64,000 bases of DNA from a bacterium (GCA_016124445.1 WGNR01000001.1:372001-436000), one strand, 5' to 3'. Positions 18,422 to 28,217 are shown, counted from the stretch's first letter. Numbers and translations are program-made. The notes: a model not told the origin generated them from the sequence alone.

Positions 18422-19465
18422 TTAAGGCAGGCTGGCGGCCTCGCCGCCGTTGATCGAACCGAGTGCTCCCCAAATGCCGTAGGGACTTCGACCGGATGTG
18501 ACTTCCGGTGAGGTTGGGTCGCCAGAATCGACCGTGTCGGTCACGAACTGCGTCGAGCCATCCGCGCGTCCGCAAACGACTCCGCCAGGATGGAAACTGC
18601 TCGGTGTCCAGATACCCCACGAGGCGTCCGTGGCACCGGTTGTGCAGCGTGGTGAATTCGGAGGCAGAACAGTATTGAAGCCACTGTAGAATACGCGTCC
18701 TTCCGCCCAGCGACTGCCCGGCGCCCGATGCACGTATGACTCGGCGGTGACGGCCACCGCGGGGTCGATTTGACCGTTAGGGCCCGAGGCTGCCCAGCAA
18801 TCGGCTGGGTTGGACGGGTTGGAATTGATCCCGGGCGTCACGGCGACGTTGCCCTTCATCGTTCGGGTCACGGAATTGGGGCCAACAACCACCTCGCTCA
18901 ACGCAAACGTGTTGCTGGTACCGTCGGTAATGTCGCTAATTGAGCGGTTTTCCAACGGAACGAACATCCCGCGTTTCGACGAACTGGTGGTGTGGTTATT
19001 GCGAATACTATCTCCAACACAAAAGTGATAGCTCCGCGGCATCCGGCCACTAACACTCGCCCGGGACGACCAGTAAGGATCGCTGGGGCAAAGCAATTCG
19101 GGAATTAGGGTGCTCTGTTGGGCCGGATTCCAATCGGCCGATCCAAACGGAGGAGATGCCTTCGATGCCAATTCCCAAACGGCCGTTTGCTCCAAGTAGG
19201 CAAGGATCGCCATGAAACCACTGGGATGGGAAGGAGCGGCCTGCATCTGCATCGCGGGAAACGCATTGAATGCGGCATGGTAATTGTGCAACGCCAAACC
19301 AACTTGTTTCGTTCGATTGGAACATTGCATCCGCCGAGCCGACTCGCGCGCCTGCTGGACCGCCGGAAGCAGCAGAGCGATCAATACACCAATAATCGCG
19401 ATAACGACAAGTAACTCGACCAACGTAAACCCGGTTGGGCGCATCCGCACGCGAATGGAAGGCAT
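18422..19465 (-). CDS. DUF1559 prepilin-like protein
   Basis: The product has 347 residues from ATG 19465, preceded by GAACAGAGAGTG. The TTG 21 bases upstream is weaker. The prepilin-peptidase site [10 protein letters not shown] at residues 12-21 and its hydrophobic helix match those of the copy at 7503. The DUF1559 body carries LPPNSPRC and the C-terminal H-X9-DG signature ([16 protein letters not shown]). It is followed on the same strand by its lipoprotein partner. Secretion by a type II/IV-pilus-like machine is inferred from the cleavage motif; function is unknown. Confidence 0.92.
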   Translation of the reverse strand: MPSIRVRMRPTGFTLVELLVVIAIIGVLIALLLPAVQQARESARRMQCSNRTKQVGLALHNYHAAFNAFPAMQMQAAPSHPSGFMAILAYLEQTAVWELASKASPPFGSADWNPAQQSTLIPELLCPSDPYWSSRASVSGRMPRSYHFCVGDSIRNNHTTSSSKRGMFVPLENRSISDITDGTSNTFALSEVVVGPNSVTRTMKGNVAVTPGINSNPSNPADCWAASGPNGQIDPAVAVTAESYVHRAPGSRWAEGRVFYSGFNTVLPPNSPRCTTGATDASWGIWTPSSFHPGGVVCGRADGSTQFVTDTVDSGDPTSPEVTSGRSPYGIWGALGSINGGEAASLP

Positions 19466-19738
19466 GACGACACACTCTCTGTTCAAAGTTAGGGGATTTG
19501 GTGAGAGGCAGGCATCGGAAGGGAGCGGGACAACGGATCAGGTCGCCCCCCCAAATGTGTATATTTGTTTTTTTCTAGGTGGTCAAGAAAAAGGTTCCGA
19601 GGAAGGTAAAAGTTGAGAGCAAGCGTGCACCAAGCGAGTCGATTCGATTTGGGTATAATATTGGCGAATCCCCGATAGGATCTTCCGCAGGGAATCGCGG
19701 TCCCAAGCTTCCCACTTTCTGACCTGGAGACTTGTTCC

Positions 19739-20527
19739 ATGCGCATTGCTGCTTTGTCGCTCGCTTTCCTGCTCGCCGCTGTCTCTCTGGCCCAGGCCGA
19801 AATCAAAACGAAGGTCATCAAGTACGAGGTTGGCGACCAGACCTACGATGGCTACCTGGCCTACGATGATTCGATCGAAGGCAAACGGCCCGGCGTGCTT
19901 GTGTTTCATGAATGGTGGGGCCTGAACGGATACGCCAAAGAGCGAACCCGCATGCTGGCCGAGAAAGGCTACGTGGCATTCGCCGCCGATATGTACGGCG
20001 GCGGCAAGTTCGTCGAGCATCCCAAAGATGCCGGTGCGATGGCCGGTAAGGTTCGGGCCAACGTCGCCGAGTGGCAGAAGCGTGCCGTAGCAGCACTTGA
20101 TATTTTAAGGGGGCAACCGCAGTGCAATCCGAGCGAATTAGCTGCGATTGGCTACTGCTTCGGCGGATCGACGGCGTTGGAGCTGGCGTACACTGGGGCC
20201 GACCTGAAAGCGGTAGCCACCTTCCATGCGGCGCTGCCAACCCCAACCGAAGAACAAGCCAAAGCGATCAAGGCCAAGCTATTGGTCTGCAATGGAGCTG
20301 CCGATGGGTTCGTTTCCAAGGAATCGATTGCCGCTTTCAAAGAAAAGCTGGAAGAAGCAGGCGACGATTTGACATTCGTCAACTTCCCCGGCGCCGTGCA
20401 TAGCTTCACCGTCAAAGATGCTGGCAAGCACAACAACCCTGGCATGCAGTACAACCAGGCGGCCGACGAAAAGTCTTGGGCGATGCTGATGGAGTTGCTC
20501 AAGACGCAGCTTGGCTCGAAGGAATAA
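19739..20527 (+). CDS. Exported dienelactone hydrolase family protein
   Basis: This 262-residue alpha/beta hydrolase has a 20-residue signal peptide (MRIAALSLAFLLAAVSLAQA). The catalytic triad of the dienelactone hydrolase family is visible: Cys140 in GYCFGGS (Cys nucleophile), Asp189 in GAADGF and His221 in GAVHSF. The conserved EWWGLN stretch is present. The start ATG 19739 follows CCTGGAGACTTGTTCC. An ester or lactone substrate is likely, but whether it acts on dienelactone is unproven. A terminator-like hairpin that would serve this gene lies inside the convergent gene (20557-20595). Confidence 0.93.
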   Translation: MRIAALSLAFLLAAVSLAQAEIKTKVIKYEVGDQTYDGYLAYDDSIEGKRPGVLVFHEWWGLNGYAKERTRMLAEKGYVAFAADMYGGGKFVEHPKDAGAMAGKVRANVAEWQKRAVAALDILRGQPQCNPSELAAIGYCFGGSTALELAYTGADLKAVATFHAALPTPTEEQAKAIKAKLLVCNGAADGFVSKESIAAFKEKLEEAGDDLTFVNFPGAVHSFTVKDAGKHNNPGMQYNQAADEKSWAMLMELLKTQLGSKE

Positions 20528-20530
20528 ACG

Positions 20531-21199
20531 CTACTCGGCGTCATTCGATTCGATGAGGCGAGATCGATCCTGAACCTGGGTTGATCTCGCCTTTTGGTTT
20601 TCTTGAATCCTGCCAATCGCGACAGTAACCTTCGCGCCCAAATATCCAAACAAAAACACCCAGAAGATATGGCCGGCCGTATAGAAGTTTTTCTCGTCCG
20701 GGATCACCAGGCGATAGAGGTAGGGCTTGCCGGTTGTATTCTTCCAGCCGCCATTGGGAACGCTGACAACGCCGACGATAATTCCGTTCTCGTTCATGAT
20801 TGCCCCAGTTCCATCTTCGTTTGGCCGCAGCTTACCGGGGAATGGCTTACCATCCATGAAGTACTCTTCGTGGACGATCAGTGCGTAGATGCTGTCCAGG
20901 GCCTCGACCGTGGGACATCTTGCGGGCAAATGAAATCGGTCGCGATTGACCTCGTAGGCATTCACCGCCAGGAAATAACCGATGGCCATCACCGAAAACC
21001 CGATCGCAAATCGCCGCCAGTCGCCGGTGGTACACCAAATCATGGCAAAGACGAGCATGACCGCAAGCCAGGCCACCACCATCACCACGCGCGAAACAAA
21101 CATCGGAGCCCAGATCGATCCCATGAGGACTGCCAGGATCGAGAAGATAGTCACAAGCTCGCCAAGCGACCATTGAAACAGCGACTTGAAACCTGACAT
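20531..21199 (-). CDS. Membrane protein of unknown function
   Basis: The 222-residue protein has three N-terminal membrane segments (about residues 14-75), a soluble loop of about 70 residues with Gly/Asn-rich turns, a further hydrophobic segment near 175-195 and a charged cytosolic tail. I do not recognise a family. It lies 47 bases downstream of the GH5-like gene on the same strand and may be its last operon partner. Its last codons overlap the hairpin that could terminate the convergent hydrolase gene. Confidence 0.72.
   Translation of the reverse strand: MSGFKSLFQWSLGELVTIFSILAVLMGSIWAPMFVSRVVMVVAWLAVMLVFAMIWCTTGDWRRFAIGFSVMAIGYFLAVNAYEVNRDRFHLPARCPTVEALDSIYALIVHEEYFMDGKPFPGKLRPNEDGTGAIMNENGIIVGVVSVPNGGWKNTTGKPYLYRLVIPDEKNFYTAGHIFWVFLFGYLGAKVTVAIGRIQENQKARSTQVQDRSRLIESNDAE
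20557..20595 (+). terminator. Hairpin with T-rich tail inside the convergent coding region
   Basis: GGCGAGATC (20557-20565) pairs perfectly with GATCTCGCC (20583-20591), and CTTTTGGTTTTC follows on the plus strand. It lies 30 bases after the dienelactone-hydrolase stop but inside the last codons of the minus-strand membrane gene. The 17-base loop is long for a classic terminator, so this is a moderate call. Confidence 0.5.
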
Positions 21200-21246
21200 T
21201 CGGGACTCCTGGATTTCGTTCTTGGAACCAGAGCTAGGCGAATAGC

Positions 21247-22338
21247 TTATTTATTTTTCGGCGCGAGCCGCTCAAACGTTTCTAACCACTTTTCGACGAT
21301 GGCAGCCTGCATCGTTCCCTCGGCTTCGTATTCTTTGCGAGTCTTTCCCCAATAGAAGCTGATCACGCCGTCCGTAATTGGCCTGGCCTCTTTCAGAAAC
21401 GTCTCTGCTTCTTCGAGCGAGCATTTGAGCGGAAAGAACTCCTCGATCACAAGCGGCTTGCCGACGTCGTACACCTTCAGTGCTGTGATTGCCTGGTCGA
21501 CTTTGTCCGCTTGCGGATAGAAATGGACACAAACGAAATCGAGCGGTCCGCCTACCTGATCGCTGTAAAAGAGTGGCTTGGCGGTAGGCCAAACCGTTGC
21601 CCAGGGAATCACCCCGACTGTCATTAGTGTCTTCTTGTCTTCGGCCCGAATGGCACCGGTCAGCTTCTTGACCCAAGCTGCTGCGATCTCGTGACCTTCG
21701 CGCCCCGCTACGTCGTTGGTTATTCGCTGCACGAAGTAGTTTCCACCTAGTGGCTCACCGACAAGCCATTCTTTCGGATTCTTGCCGCCGCCGAGCACCG
21801 GTTCGTTCATCAAGTCGTAGCAAAAGACGGCCGAATGACCGTTGCCCACTTTGGCAATTGCCTGCCAGAAGTTGGCCTGCACTTGCCAGCGATCCGCCTC
21901 GTTCATCGCGTCGTACCACTCCGGCACATCCTGCTTGTGGTAACAGCCCAGGCCGGTGATATCGAGGTAAAGCTGATTGCGATCGGCCAAGGCGATCAGG
22001 TCAGCCAGTTTCTTCAGGTTCGCTTGGTTCGTCTCGGTGGGCGAATCCATGAACTTCGCAACCTGAAGATGTACGCGAACCACATTGGCCCCCAGCGATT
22101 TGATCTCGGCAAAGTCTTCTTCGATCACCTTCCAATCGTTGTGCCAATAGTCCTCAAGCAGATGGCCGTCATTGTCGTGATCGTAATTCACGCCCCAGAG
22201 ATAGAACGACTTATCGGTTCCCTCCTGCCGAAAGTCCTTCCCATCAGGGGAAACTACGATGCGAGGAAGCGTATCGGCGAAAGCAGACACAGGCAACAAC
22301 AGCAGAGCTAAGAGCAGGCAAAGAGGAATCGACCTCAT
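21247..22338 (-). CDS. Secreted glycoside hydrolase, GH5-like (cellulase family fold)
   Basis: The start at ATG 22338 (363 residues) follows GGGAGATCTCGCC and begins a signal peptide (MRSIPLCLLLALLLLPVSAFA). The body fits a GH5/clan A TIM barrel. The acid/base Glu is in the FCYDLMNEP motif, the strand-7 nucleophile Glu is most likely in KPLVIEEFF, and the sugar-binding segment FVCVHFYP lies between them. Clan A enzymes hydrolyse beta-linked glucans or mannans; the substrate is not readable from the sequence. It lies between glgX and a membrane protein on one strand. Its ribosome-binding site directly follows a strong hairpin (22356-22387). Confidence 0.85.
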   Translation of the reverse strand: MRSIPLCLLLALLLLPVSAFADTLPRIVVSPDGKDFRQEGTDKSFYLWGVNYDHDNDGHLLEDYWHNDWKVIEEDFAEIKSLGANVVRVHLQVAKFMDSPTETNQANLKKLADLIALADRNQLYLDITGLGCYHKQDVPEWYDAMNEADRWQVQANFWQAIAKVGNGHSAVFCYDLMNEPVLGGGKNPKEWLVGEPLGGNYFVQRITNDVAGREGHEIAAAWVKKLTGAIRAEDKKTLMTVGVIPWATVWPTAKPLFYSDQVGGPLDFVCVHFYPQADKVDQAITALKVYDVGKPLVIEEFFPLKCSLEEAETFLKEARPITDGVISFYWGKTRKEYEAEGTMQAAIVEKWLETFERLAPKNK

Positions 22339-22355
22339 GGCGAGATCTCCCACAA

Positions 22356-22387
22356 AAAATGGCGGCTTGTTTCCAAGCCGCCATTTT
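22356..22387 (-). terminator. Strong intrinsic terminator after glgX, next to the GH5 start
   Basis: AAAATGGCGGCTTG pairs with CAAGCCGCCATTTT around a 4-base loop, followed by more T on the minus strand. The hairpin lies about 30 bases after the glgX stop and ends only a few bases before the GGGAG of the GH5-like gene. Confidence 0.85.
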
Positions 22388-22415
22388 AGATGTTTCCGGG
22401 GTCGCAAGCGAATCG

Positions 22416-24503
22416 TTATCGCGAAGCGACATAGATCCGCACGCTTCGTTCCGGCATGATGAACTTGCCGGAGGCTGGCGGACGTGGGCCATTCAAATCG
22501 GGATAGACGTCACTTGGCGAAGTGGCTGCCGTGTCAACGAACATTCGCCAGCTGGTTCCTTTGGCAACCGGCGGCAAAATGAACTGCTGCGGCGAGGGAC
22601 TCGCATTGATCAGCAGCAGGACGTCGCGGCCGACTTGTTCTGGATCGATTTCCCGACTCGGTGCGGCAAACAAACAGGTCAGCATCGAATCGCTGGTATC
22701 CCAATCGACCGCCGTGCCCAGGTTGTTGTACCAGTTCACATCGAACAGGCCGCGTCGACCGGTCGGATAGCCGCCCAGGAAGTGTTTCTGACGGACGGTT
22801 GCCTGGTCGCGACGGAAGGCGATCAACGCTCGCACAAAGCGACGCATCTCGTCATTCTTCTTGACCAGCTTCCAGTCGAGCCACGAGATCTCGTTGTCTT
22901 GGCAATACGCATTGTTATTACCATGCTGGGTACGACGTACTTCGTCACCCATCAAGATCATCGGCACGCCCTGCGAAACTAACAGCGTGCAGAACATATT
23001 CTTGATCTGCTGGTTGCGGATCTTTTCAATGCTCGCTCGCTTCGTCGGGCCTTCCACGCCGTAGTTATAGCTCAGGTTATGGTTGTCACCGTCGCGGTTT
23101 CCTTCACCGTTGGCATCGTTGTGCTTGTGGTTGTACGACACCAGGTCGTTCATCGGAAAGCCGTCGTGTGACGTGATGAAGTTAATACTGTGGTACGGCT
23201 GACGACCACCGGCCTGGTAAAGGTCGCTGGAACCAGCCAGACGCGTGGCAAGCGCCCCAAGCTTATGCGGTTCCCCTTTCCAGAAGCTGCGAATGTCGTC
23301 GCGGTAACGACCGTTCCACTCGGCCCAACGCAGGTTCGCAAACGAACCAACCTGATAGGCACCGGCAGCATCCCAGGCTTCGGCGATGATCTTGGTATCG
23401 GCCAGCATCGGGTCTTCGGCGATTGCTTCGACCAGGGGCGGATTGGCCACCAGGTTACCGCTTCTGTCGCGGCTGAGAATCGACGCCAGGTCGAATCGGA
23501 AACCGTCGACATGGTAGTTGTGCACCCAGTGACGCAGGCTGTTAAAGATCATCTCGCGGACAATCGGATGATTACCGTTGACCGTATTACCGCAGCCTGA
23601 GTAGTTCTTGTACTCGCGGCCGCCGTTGGCCAGCATGTAGTAAACCTGGTTCTCGAGCCCCTTGAAGCTGAGGATCGGACCACGTTCGTTTCCTTCGCAA
23701 GTATGGTTGTAAACCACGTCGAGGATCACCTCGATGCCAGCCTGGTGCAGGGCTTTGACCATCTCTTTGAATTCGCGAACCTGACCACCTGGCGTTTTGC
23801 TGGCAGCGTAGCCACGATGAGGCGCGAAGAACGCCATCGAATCGTAGCCCCAGTAGTTGCCACGGGTCGGGGTCTTGCCGGTCACCATGTCCATGATGGG
23901 GAACTCGTGAATCGGCATCAGCTCGACAGCCGTCACGCCCAACGACTTCAGGTACGGAATCTTTTCGATCACGCCCTGATACGTACCGGGGTTCTTCACC
24001 TCGCTCGACTCGTGCGCAGTGAAACCCTTAACGTGCATTTCGTAGATGATCGATTCGCTAAGATCGCGCTTCAGGTGGCGGTCGCCTTCCCAATTGAAGC
24101 TTTCGTCAACGACCACGCACTTGGGCGGACGAATGATGCCATCGTCGGCTGCCTGAAAGGTTCCAGCCAACGCCTTGGCGTAAGGATCGATCAAACGAGC
24201 GCGGCCATCGAACAACATCCCTTGATCAGGGTTGTAAGGGCCTTCCGCTTGAAAGTGATAGAGTTGGCCCGCCGAGATCCCTGGAATGAAAATACTCCAG
24301 ATGTCTCCCCAACGGTCTGTCTCACGATCGAAGTCGATAATTTCGCTCGGCTCGCGATCGTCGACGTTTTTATACAGCAGTAGCCGCATTGCCGTGGCGG
24401 ATCGGCTGAATACGACAAACCGGACACCCCGTTCGTGCAAAATCGCTCCATAAGGGAGAACGTGGGAGAATTGCAGTTCCGGATGCGGATGAACCATAAG
24501 CAT
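22416..24503 (-). CDS. glgX: Glycogen debranching enzyme GlgX-type isoamylase
   Basis: This 695-residue GH13 enzyme has an N-terminal starch-binding-like domain (CBM48, about residues 15-110). The catalytic barrel contains the family regions DVVYNHTCEGN, DGFRFDLAS (nucleophile Asp), IIAEAWDAAG (acid/base Glu) and NFITSHDGF (transition-state Asp). A beta-sandwich C-terminus follows. It hydrolyses alpha-1,6 branches of phosphorylase-limit glycogen in the cytosol. ATG 24503 was chosen; a second in-frame ATG lies 6 bases later. A strong terminator follows (22356-22387). Length is normal for the family. Confidence 0.96.
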   Translation of the reverse strand: MLMVHPHPELQFSHVLPYGAILHERGVRFVVFSRSATAMRLLLYKNVDDREPSEIIDFDRETDRWGDIWSIFIPGISAGQLYHFQAEGPYNPDQGMLFDGRARLIDPYAKALAGTFQAADDGIIRPPKCVVVDESFNWEGDRHLKRDLSESIIYEMHVKGFTAHESSEVKNPGTYQGVIEKIPYLKSLGVTAVELMPIHEFPIMDMVTGKTPTRGNYWGYDSMAFFAPHRGYAASKTPGGQVREFKEMVKALHQAGIEVILDVVYNHTCEGNERGPILSFKGLENQVYYMLANGGREYKNYSGCGNTVNGNHPIVREMIFNSLRHWVHNYHVDGFRFDLASILSRDRSGNLVANPPLVEAIAEDPMLADTKIIAEAWDAAGAYQVGSFANLRWAEWNGRYRDDIRSFWKGEPHKLGALATRLAGSSDLYQAGGRQPYHSINFITSHDGFPMNDLVSYNHKHNDANGEGNRDGDNHNLSYNYGVEGPTKRASIEKIRNQQIKNMFCTLLVSQGVPMILMGDEVRRTQHGNNNAYCQDNEISWLDWKLVKKNDEMRRFVRALIAFRRDQATVRQKHFLGGYPTGRRGLFDVNWYNNLGTAVDWDTSDSMLTCLFAAPSREIDPEQVGRDVLLLINASPSPQQFILPPVAKGTSWRMFVDTAATSPSDVYPDLNGPRPPASGKFIMPERSVRIYVASR

Positions 24504-25087
24504 AGGTGACTATCCCGATCTAACCTCCAAGGACCTCGATAAGTGGGTGTGCCTAAAAGCTACCACTCAATTCGCGGCGAACCGGGTCTGTCTCCCCTCC
24601 AAAAACCAATTTTTTGAATTCAGTACACGTGATGCATCGTCTGGCGAAATAATAGCTTAGGGCTAAGGCGTAGGTCCTGCGTAGAGTTTGTCGATCGCAG
24701 CAATCCAACCATTTGGTTTTCGACCCAGCATGACGGCAAACCGACATCAGACCAGATCCTCCCGTAATCTTAAGGGTCTGATGCCACCGTTGAGCCAAAT
24801 GATGAAGATTGCCGGGAGCCGCCTAGAAGCAAATTTCCCATTTAGCCGATTTTGCCGCTTCATTTTAACCCGTAAGTCTCACACTTTTGAAGGGACCCAC
24901 CAATCAATGTGCTAGAGACCAAGGGCGAAATTCTCGGCCATCTGTGATCGGCCCCCCCGAAAGATTTTCCAAAAAAATCTCGGGATCGACATCGAAGCCT
25001 TCATTCCGGGTGCGTTGACAACATCGGCGGCGGGTTCGAAAATCGCGTCTTCACGTCGTCAATGCTCGCCCAAACATGAAGTAAAGA
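24504..25087. other. Divergent intergenic region, 584 bases
   Basis: This separates glgX (minus) from purM (plus) and must hold both promoters. A weak 81-codon minus frame at 24553-24798 has no good start context or recognisable motif and is not called. An interrupted hairpin, CCCGA..GATTTT / AAAATC.TCGGG at 24956-24984, lies about 100 bases before purM but has no U-tract, so it is not a clear terminator. No known riboswitch motif was recognised. Confidence 0.5.
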
Positions 25088-26149
25088 ATGGCAAAAGCCA
25101 CCTATAAAGATGCCGGCGTCGATCTCGACGTTTACGCTGAATCGATGTCCCGACTCCCCCGGCTTGCGAAAAGGACCTTTTCGCCCAGGGTCATGCAATT
25201 GGACGGTGGGTTCGCCGGGCTGTTCAAGCTCGACTTCGACAACGCCCTCTTCGCACGGAAATACGAAGACCCGGTTTTGATTTCCGGTACCGATGGTGTC
25301 GGAACCAAGCTCAAGCTGGCGATCGACAGTGGCAAGCACGACACAGTTGGCATCGACCTGGTTGCCATGTGCGTGAATGACGCCATCTGCTGCGGGGCCG
25401 AGCCGCTCTTCTTTCTCGACTACATCGCCATGGGCAAGGATGATCCGGAACTGCTGGAACAGTTGGTCACCGGAATTTCCGATGGCTGCGTTGAGAGTGA
25501 CTGTGCGTTGATTGGCGGCGAAACGGCCATCATGCCTGACCTGTACCAGATCGGCGACTACGACATGGCAGGCTTCTGCGTCGGTGTGGCCGAGCGAAAG
25601 CACTTGATCGATGGCAAAGCGATCGCCGAAGGTGACATCGTTCTTGGCATCGCTTCCAACGGAGTTCACTCCAACGGATTCAGCCTGATTCGCAAAGTTG
25701 TCTTCGATATCGCCGGCCTGAGCATGCATGATCACGTGGAAGCATTGGGCTCGACCGTTGGCGAAACACTTTTGACGCCAACCAAGATCTACGTTCGTCC
25801 GGTACGCCACGTTCTTTCTCACTATAAGATCAAGAATGTCGTACATGGCATCGCCCACATCACCGGCGGCGGACTGGAAGAGAACCTTGAGCGGATTCTG
25901 CCGAAAGACGTTGATGTCGAAATCAACCGGGGAAGCTGGCCTGAACTGGCAGTCTTCAATTGGCTGCAAGAGCTAGGCGAAATTGAAGACGCCGAAATGG
26001 CTCGCGTCTTCAACATGGGAATCGGCCTGGCGATGGTGGTCAGCAGCTATTACGCCAGCAACGTGCAAAAGATGTTGGCCGACAATGGCTGCGATGTCTT
26101 CGAGATTGGCAAGGTCACCTCAGGCAGTGGCCACGTCAAGTTGGTCTAG
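25088..26149 (+). CDS. purM: Phosphoribosylformylglycinamidine cyclo-ligase (AIR synthetase)
   Basis: The 353-residue enzyme closes the imidazole ring of the purine precursor FGAM to AIR using ATP. PurM-family segments are clear: [48 protein letters not shown] and [15 protein letters not shown]. Length is normal. The start ATG 25088 has a weak AAGTAAAG upstream. It stands alone on its strand. Its last 30 bases overlap the 3' end of the convergent amidohydrolase gene, which is unusual but not rare. Confidence 0.97.
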   Translation: MAKATYKDAGVDLDVYAESMSRLPRLAKRTFSPRVMQLDGGFAGLFKLDFDNALFARKYEDPVLISGTDGVGTKLKLAIDSGKHDTVGIDLVAMCVNDAICCGAEPLFFLDYIAMGKDDPELLEQLVTGISDGCVESDCALIGGETAIMPDLYQIGDYDMAGFCVGVAERKHLIDGKAIAEGDIVLGIASNGVHSNGFSLIRKVVFDIAGLSMHDHVEALGSTVGETLLTPTKIYVRPVRHVLSHYKIKNVVHGIAHITGGGLEENLERILPKDVDVEINRGSWPELAVFNWLQELGEIEDAEMARVFNMGIGLAMVVSSYYASNVQKMLADNGCDVFEIGKVTSGSGHVKLV

Positions 26150-27355
26150 ACCACTTCCCAGATCCCAAAGCCTCGGTTGTCCAGCCAACATCTGGCTAAG
26201 CACGTCGGGGCTGTCTTGCCCTATACAAAACGCCGAGACAATCGCCCTCTTGCCTGGCTCGATCGAGCCAAATGACTCTTCTACTCCCAAAGCAAACGCC
26301 GCATCGCTGGTGACCATGGTCAAAAGCTGCTCGGCGGCGATATCGGGAAACTTCTGATGCACGGCTTGAACTTCGGCCCAAAGGTTCAAGTCGGGATTGG
26401 ACGAACGCGAATCGGTTCCCAGAACTACCCGAATGCCATCGGCAAGCAACGTTTCGATCGGATGCTCCGGGTGATGGAAGAAAGCATGAGTTCGCGGGCA
26501 ATAACACACAGTCATGGTGTCGGCGTGCTGATGAAGGATTTCCATTCCTTTCTCGCCCAAGTAATTGCCATGCACGACCATCGCCCGGTATGCGCTGGAC
26601 AATCGTTCGATGTAGTTGGCCGGCTTGCATCCGCCTGGAAAATCGGCGGCCCGAAAGAGTCCCATGTTTTCCAGTATCGTTCGGAACGGCCCGGTGCCCG
26701 ATTCTAGAAGCTCTAGCTCTTCGAGCGATTCGGCCAGGTGCATTGCCAGCGGCAGTTGGTATTCCTGCGAAAGCGCGACACAGTGGTCGATCAGTTCCCA
26801 GCTTGTCGAATAAGGGGCGTGTGGACTGAGCGCCGACGTAACGCTGGAACTCGACCAGCGATAGTCGGCATGCTCGGTGGCTTGCTGCTTCCGCTGCTCG
26901 ATCAACTCAGGATCGAGCCCCAACGTTTCCAGCATCGAAACGACGTGAACATCTGATCGATCGTAAGCCGCTTCCGCCAGCGGAAGCGTGGCGATCTCGC
27001 CAACGACCCCCACGCCAAACCCGGCCGATTGCTTCAGCCCTGCGCGAATCGCCAACGCTTTCTCTTGCGCCAGGTTCTCGCCAAAGCCTTGCCGGTAGCG
27101 TATCACCTCGGGAATCCACTGCGAGAACGCCATCCCTTCGGTGCCCAACGGGTGGTCCAAGTTGCTGAATTCCAGATGCGTATGCGCGTTGACCAGCGCC
27201 GGCATGACGGCCCAATCACGAAGGTCGATAACGTCGGGCCAGATGCCTGCTTCTTCGATCGAGACAATCTGGTCCCCTTCCACGGTGACCGTCGCATCCT
27301 GAATCGGCGTACCATCCATGGTGAAAAGCCAACCGAATCGATAGCGGTGGATCAT
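26120..27355 (-). CDS. Amidohydrolase-family deaminase (AHS type)
   Basis: The start ATG 27355 gives a 411-residue protein beginning [15 protein letters not shown], with the N-terminal beta-sandwich of this family. Metal and substrate residues are seen in [10 protein letters not shown] (HxH), [18 protein letters not shown] and LGTDSRSSN (final Asp). This is the SsnA/chlorohydrolase cluster of zinc amidohydrolases. Candidate reactions include aminodeoxyfutalosine, S-adenosylhomocysteine or other aminopurine deamination; the sequence does not decide. Its ATG overlaps the stop of the RluA-like gene (ATGA, 27352-27355), so the two are translationally coupled. The 3' end overlaps purM by 30 bases. 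Confidence 0.87.
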   Translation of the reverse strand: MIHRYRFGWLFTMDGTPIQDATVTVEGDQIVSIEEAGIWPDVIDLRDWAVMPALVNAHTHLEFSNLDHPLGTEGMAFSQWIPEVIRYRQGFGENLAQEKALAIRAGLKQSAGFGVGVVGEIATLPLAEAAYDRSDVHVVSMLETLGLDPELIEQRKQQATEHADYRWSSSSVTSALSPHAPYSTSWELIDHCVALSQEYQLPLAMHLAESLEELELLESGTGPFRTILENMGLFRAADFPGGCKPANYIERLSSAYRAMVVHGNYLGEKGMEILHQHADTMTVCYCPRTHAFFHHPEHPIETLLADGIRVVLGTDSRSSNPDLNLWAEVQAVHQKFPDIAAEQLLTMVTSDAAFALGVEESFGSIEPGKRAIVSAFCIGQDSPDVLSQMLAGQPRLWDLGSGLDQLDVATA

Positions 27356-28101
27356 GACAACTCCTTCGATTTGAATTGCTGCTTCAGCGCCTTCCAGATC
27401 GTCGATTGCTCCCAGGCCTCTGGCAACGGGGCGACTACTTCGACCTGCTCGTCGACCATAGGATGCCGGAACTCCAGTCGGCGCGCATGCAAGGCAATGT
27501 GATGATGCCTGGCGTCTTCCACATCGGGGCCAAATGGTTGCATGGCACCGTAAAGCCGATCCCCCAGAACTGGCAATCCACGGCTGGCACATTGCAGACG
27601 GATCTGATGGTAGCGACCGGTTCCAAGCTCGATCTCAAGCAGGGAATGACTCTCCGTTCGGGCCAATACCTGGTAGCCAAGTTCGGCCGGCTTGGCTCCT
27701 TCGAGCGACGCATCGACCACTTCGCCTTGGGCCACATCCGGGATCTTGCGAACGTAATCGGACCATTGTCCCTGGTCCGTTTCGATCTTCCCTTCGACAA
27801 TCGCCAGGTAAGTTTTGCGGACGGTGCGTTCTCGAAACTGAGCCGCCAGTCGCTGGGCCGCCCTGACATTGCGGCAAAAGACAATCGCTCCTGAGACAGG
27901 CCGATCAAGCCGGTGAATGATTGCCAGGTAGATCTTGCCTGACTTCCCTTCCCGATCTTTATAGAACTGGCGAACCAGATCCTCGAGGTTGTCGATGCCC
28001 TCAGGTGCCTGGGTCAACAAGCCTGCGGGCTTCTGCACACAGATGCAGGGCCCTTTCTCATAGAGGATTTCAAACGGCGGCATAGTGATCGAGAGGTTCA
28101 T
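27352..28101 (-). CDS. RluA-family pseudouridine synthase
   Basis: This 249-residue protein has the RluA catalytic motif IIHRLDRPVSG, in which the Asp attacks the target uridine, and the segments CVQKPAGLLTQ and TGRYHQIRLQCA. There is no S4 domain. Such compact enzymes modify rRNA or tRNA; the target cannot be assigned. Its stop overlaps the start of the amidohydrolase by 4 bases, so the two are probably co-transcribed. It is separate from the RluA domain fused to TrhO at 35220-37070 and differs from it in sequence. Confidence 0.92.
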   Translation of the reverse strand: MNLSITMPPFEILYEKGPCICVQKPAGLLTQAPEGIDNLEDLVRQFYKDREGKSGKIYLAIIHRLDRPVSGAIVFCRNVRAAQRLAAQFRERTVRKTYLAIVEGKIETDQGQWSDYVRKIPDVAQGEVVDASLEGAKPAELGYQVLARTESHSLLEIELGTGRYHQIRLQCASRGLPVLGDRLYGAMQPFGPDVEDARHHHIALHARRLEFRHPMVDEQVEVVAPLPEAWEQSTIWKALKQQFKSKELS

Positions 28102-28160
28102 GGGGCCATTATATCGATTGCCCTAGGATGCTGGTGCGGTTGTTTCGGCGACAAGAAATG

Positions 28161-28192
28161 AAAAAACGCCAGGCATGGCACCTGGCGTTTTC
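28161..28192 (-). terminator. Intrinsic terminator after the Gfo/Idh/MocA gene
   Basis: AACGCCAGG (28165-28173) and CCTGGCGTT (28181-28189) form a 9-bp stem with a 7-base loop, followed by a T-run when read on the minus strand. It lies about 30 bases after the oxidoreductase stop. Confidence 0.87.
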
Positions 28193-28217
28193 GTTGGTTC
28201 TAGTTCGATCGTAAGAA

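Noticed and set aside
24553..24798. 81-codon minus frame between glgX and purM
   Set aside because: No ribosome-binding site and random composition; not called as a gene.
24956..24984. Interrupted hairpin before purM as a terminator or riboswitch
   Set aside because: The stem has a bulge and no T-run, and no known aptamer was recognised.
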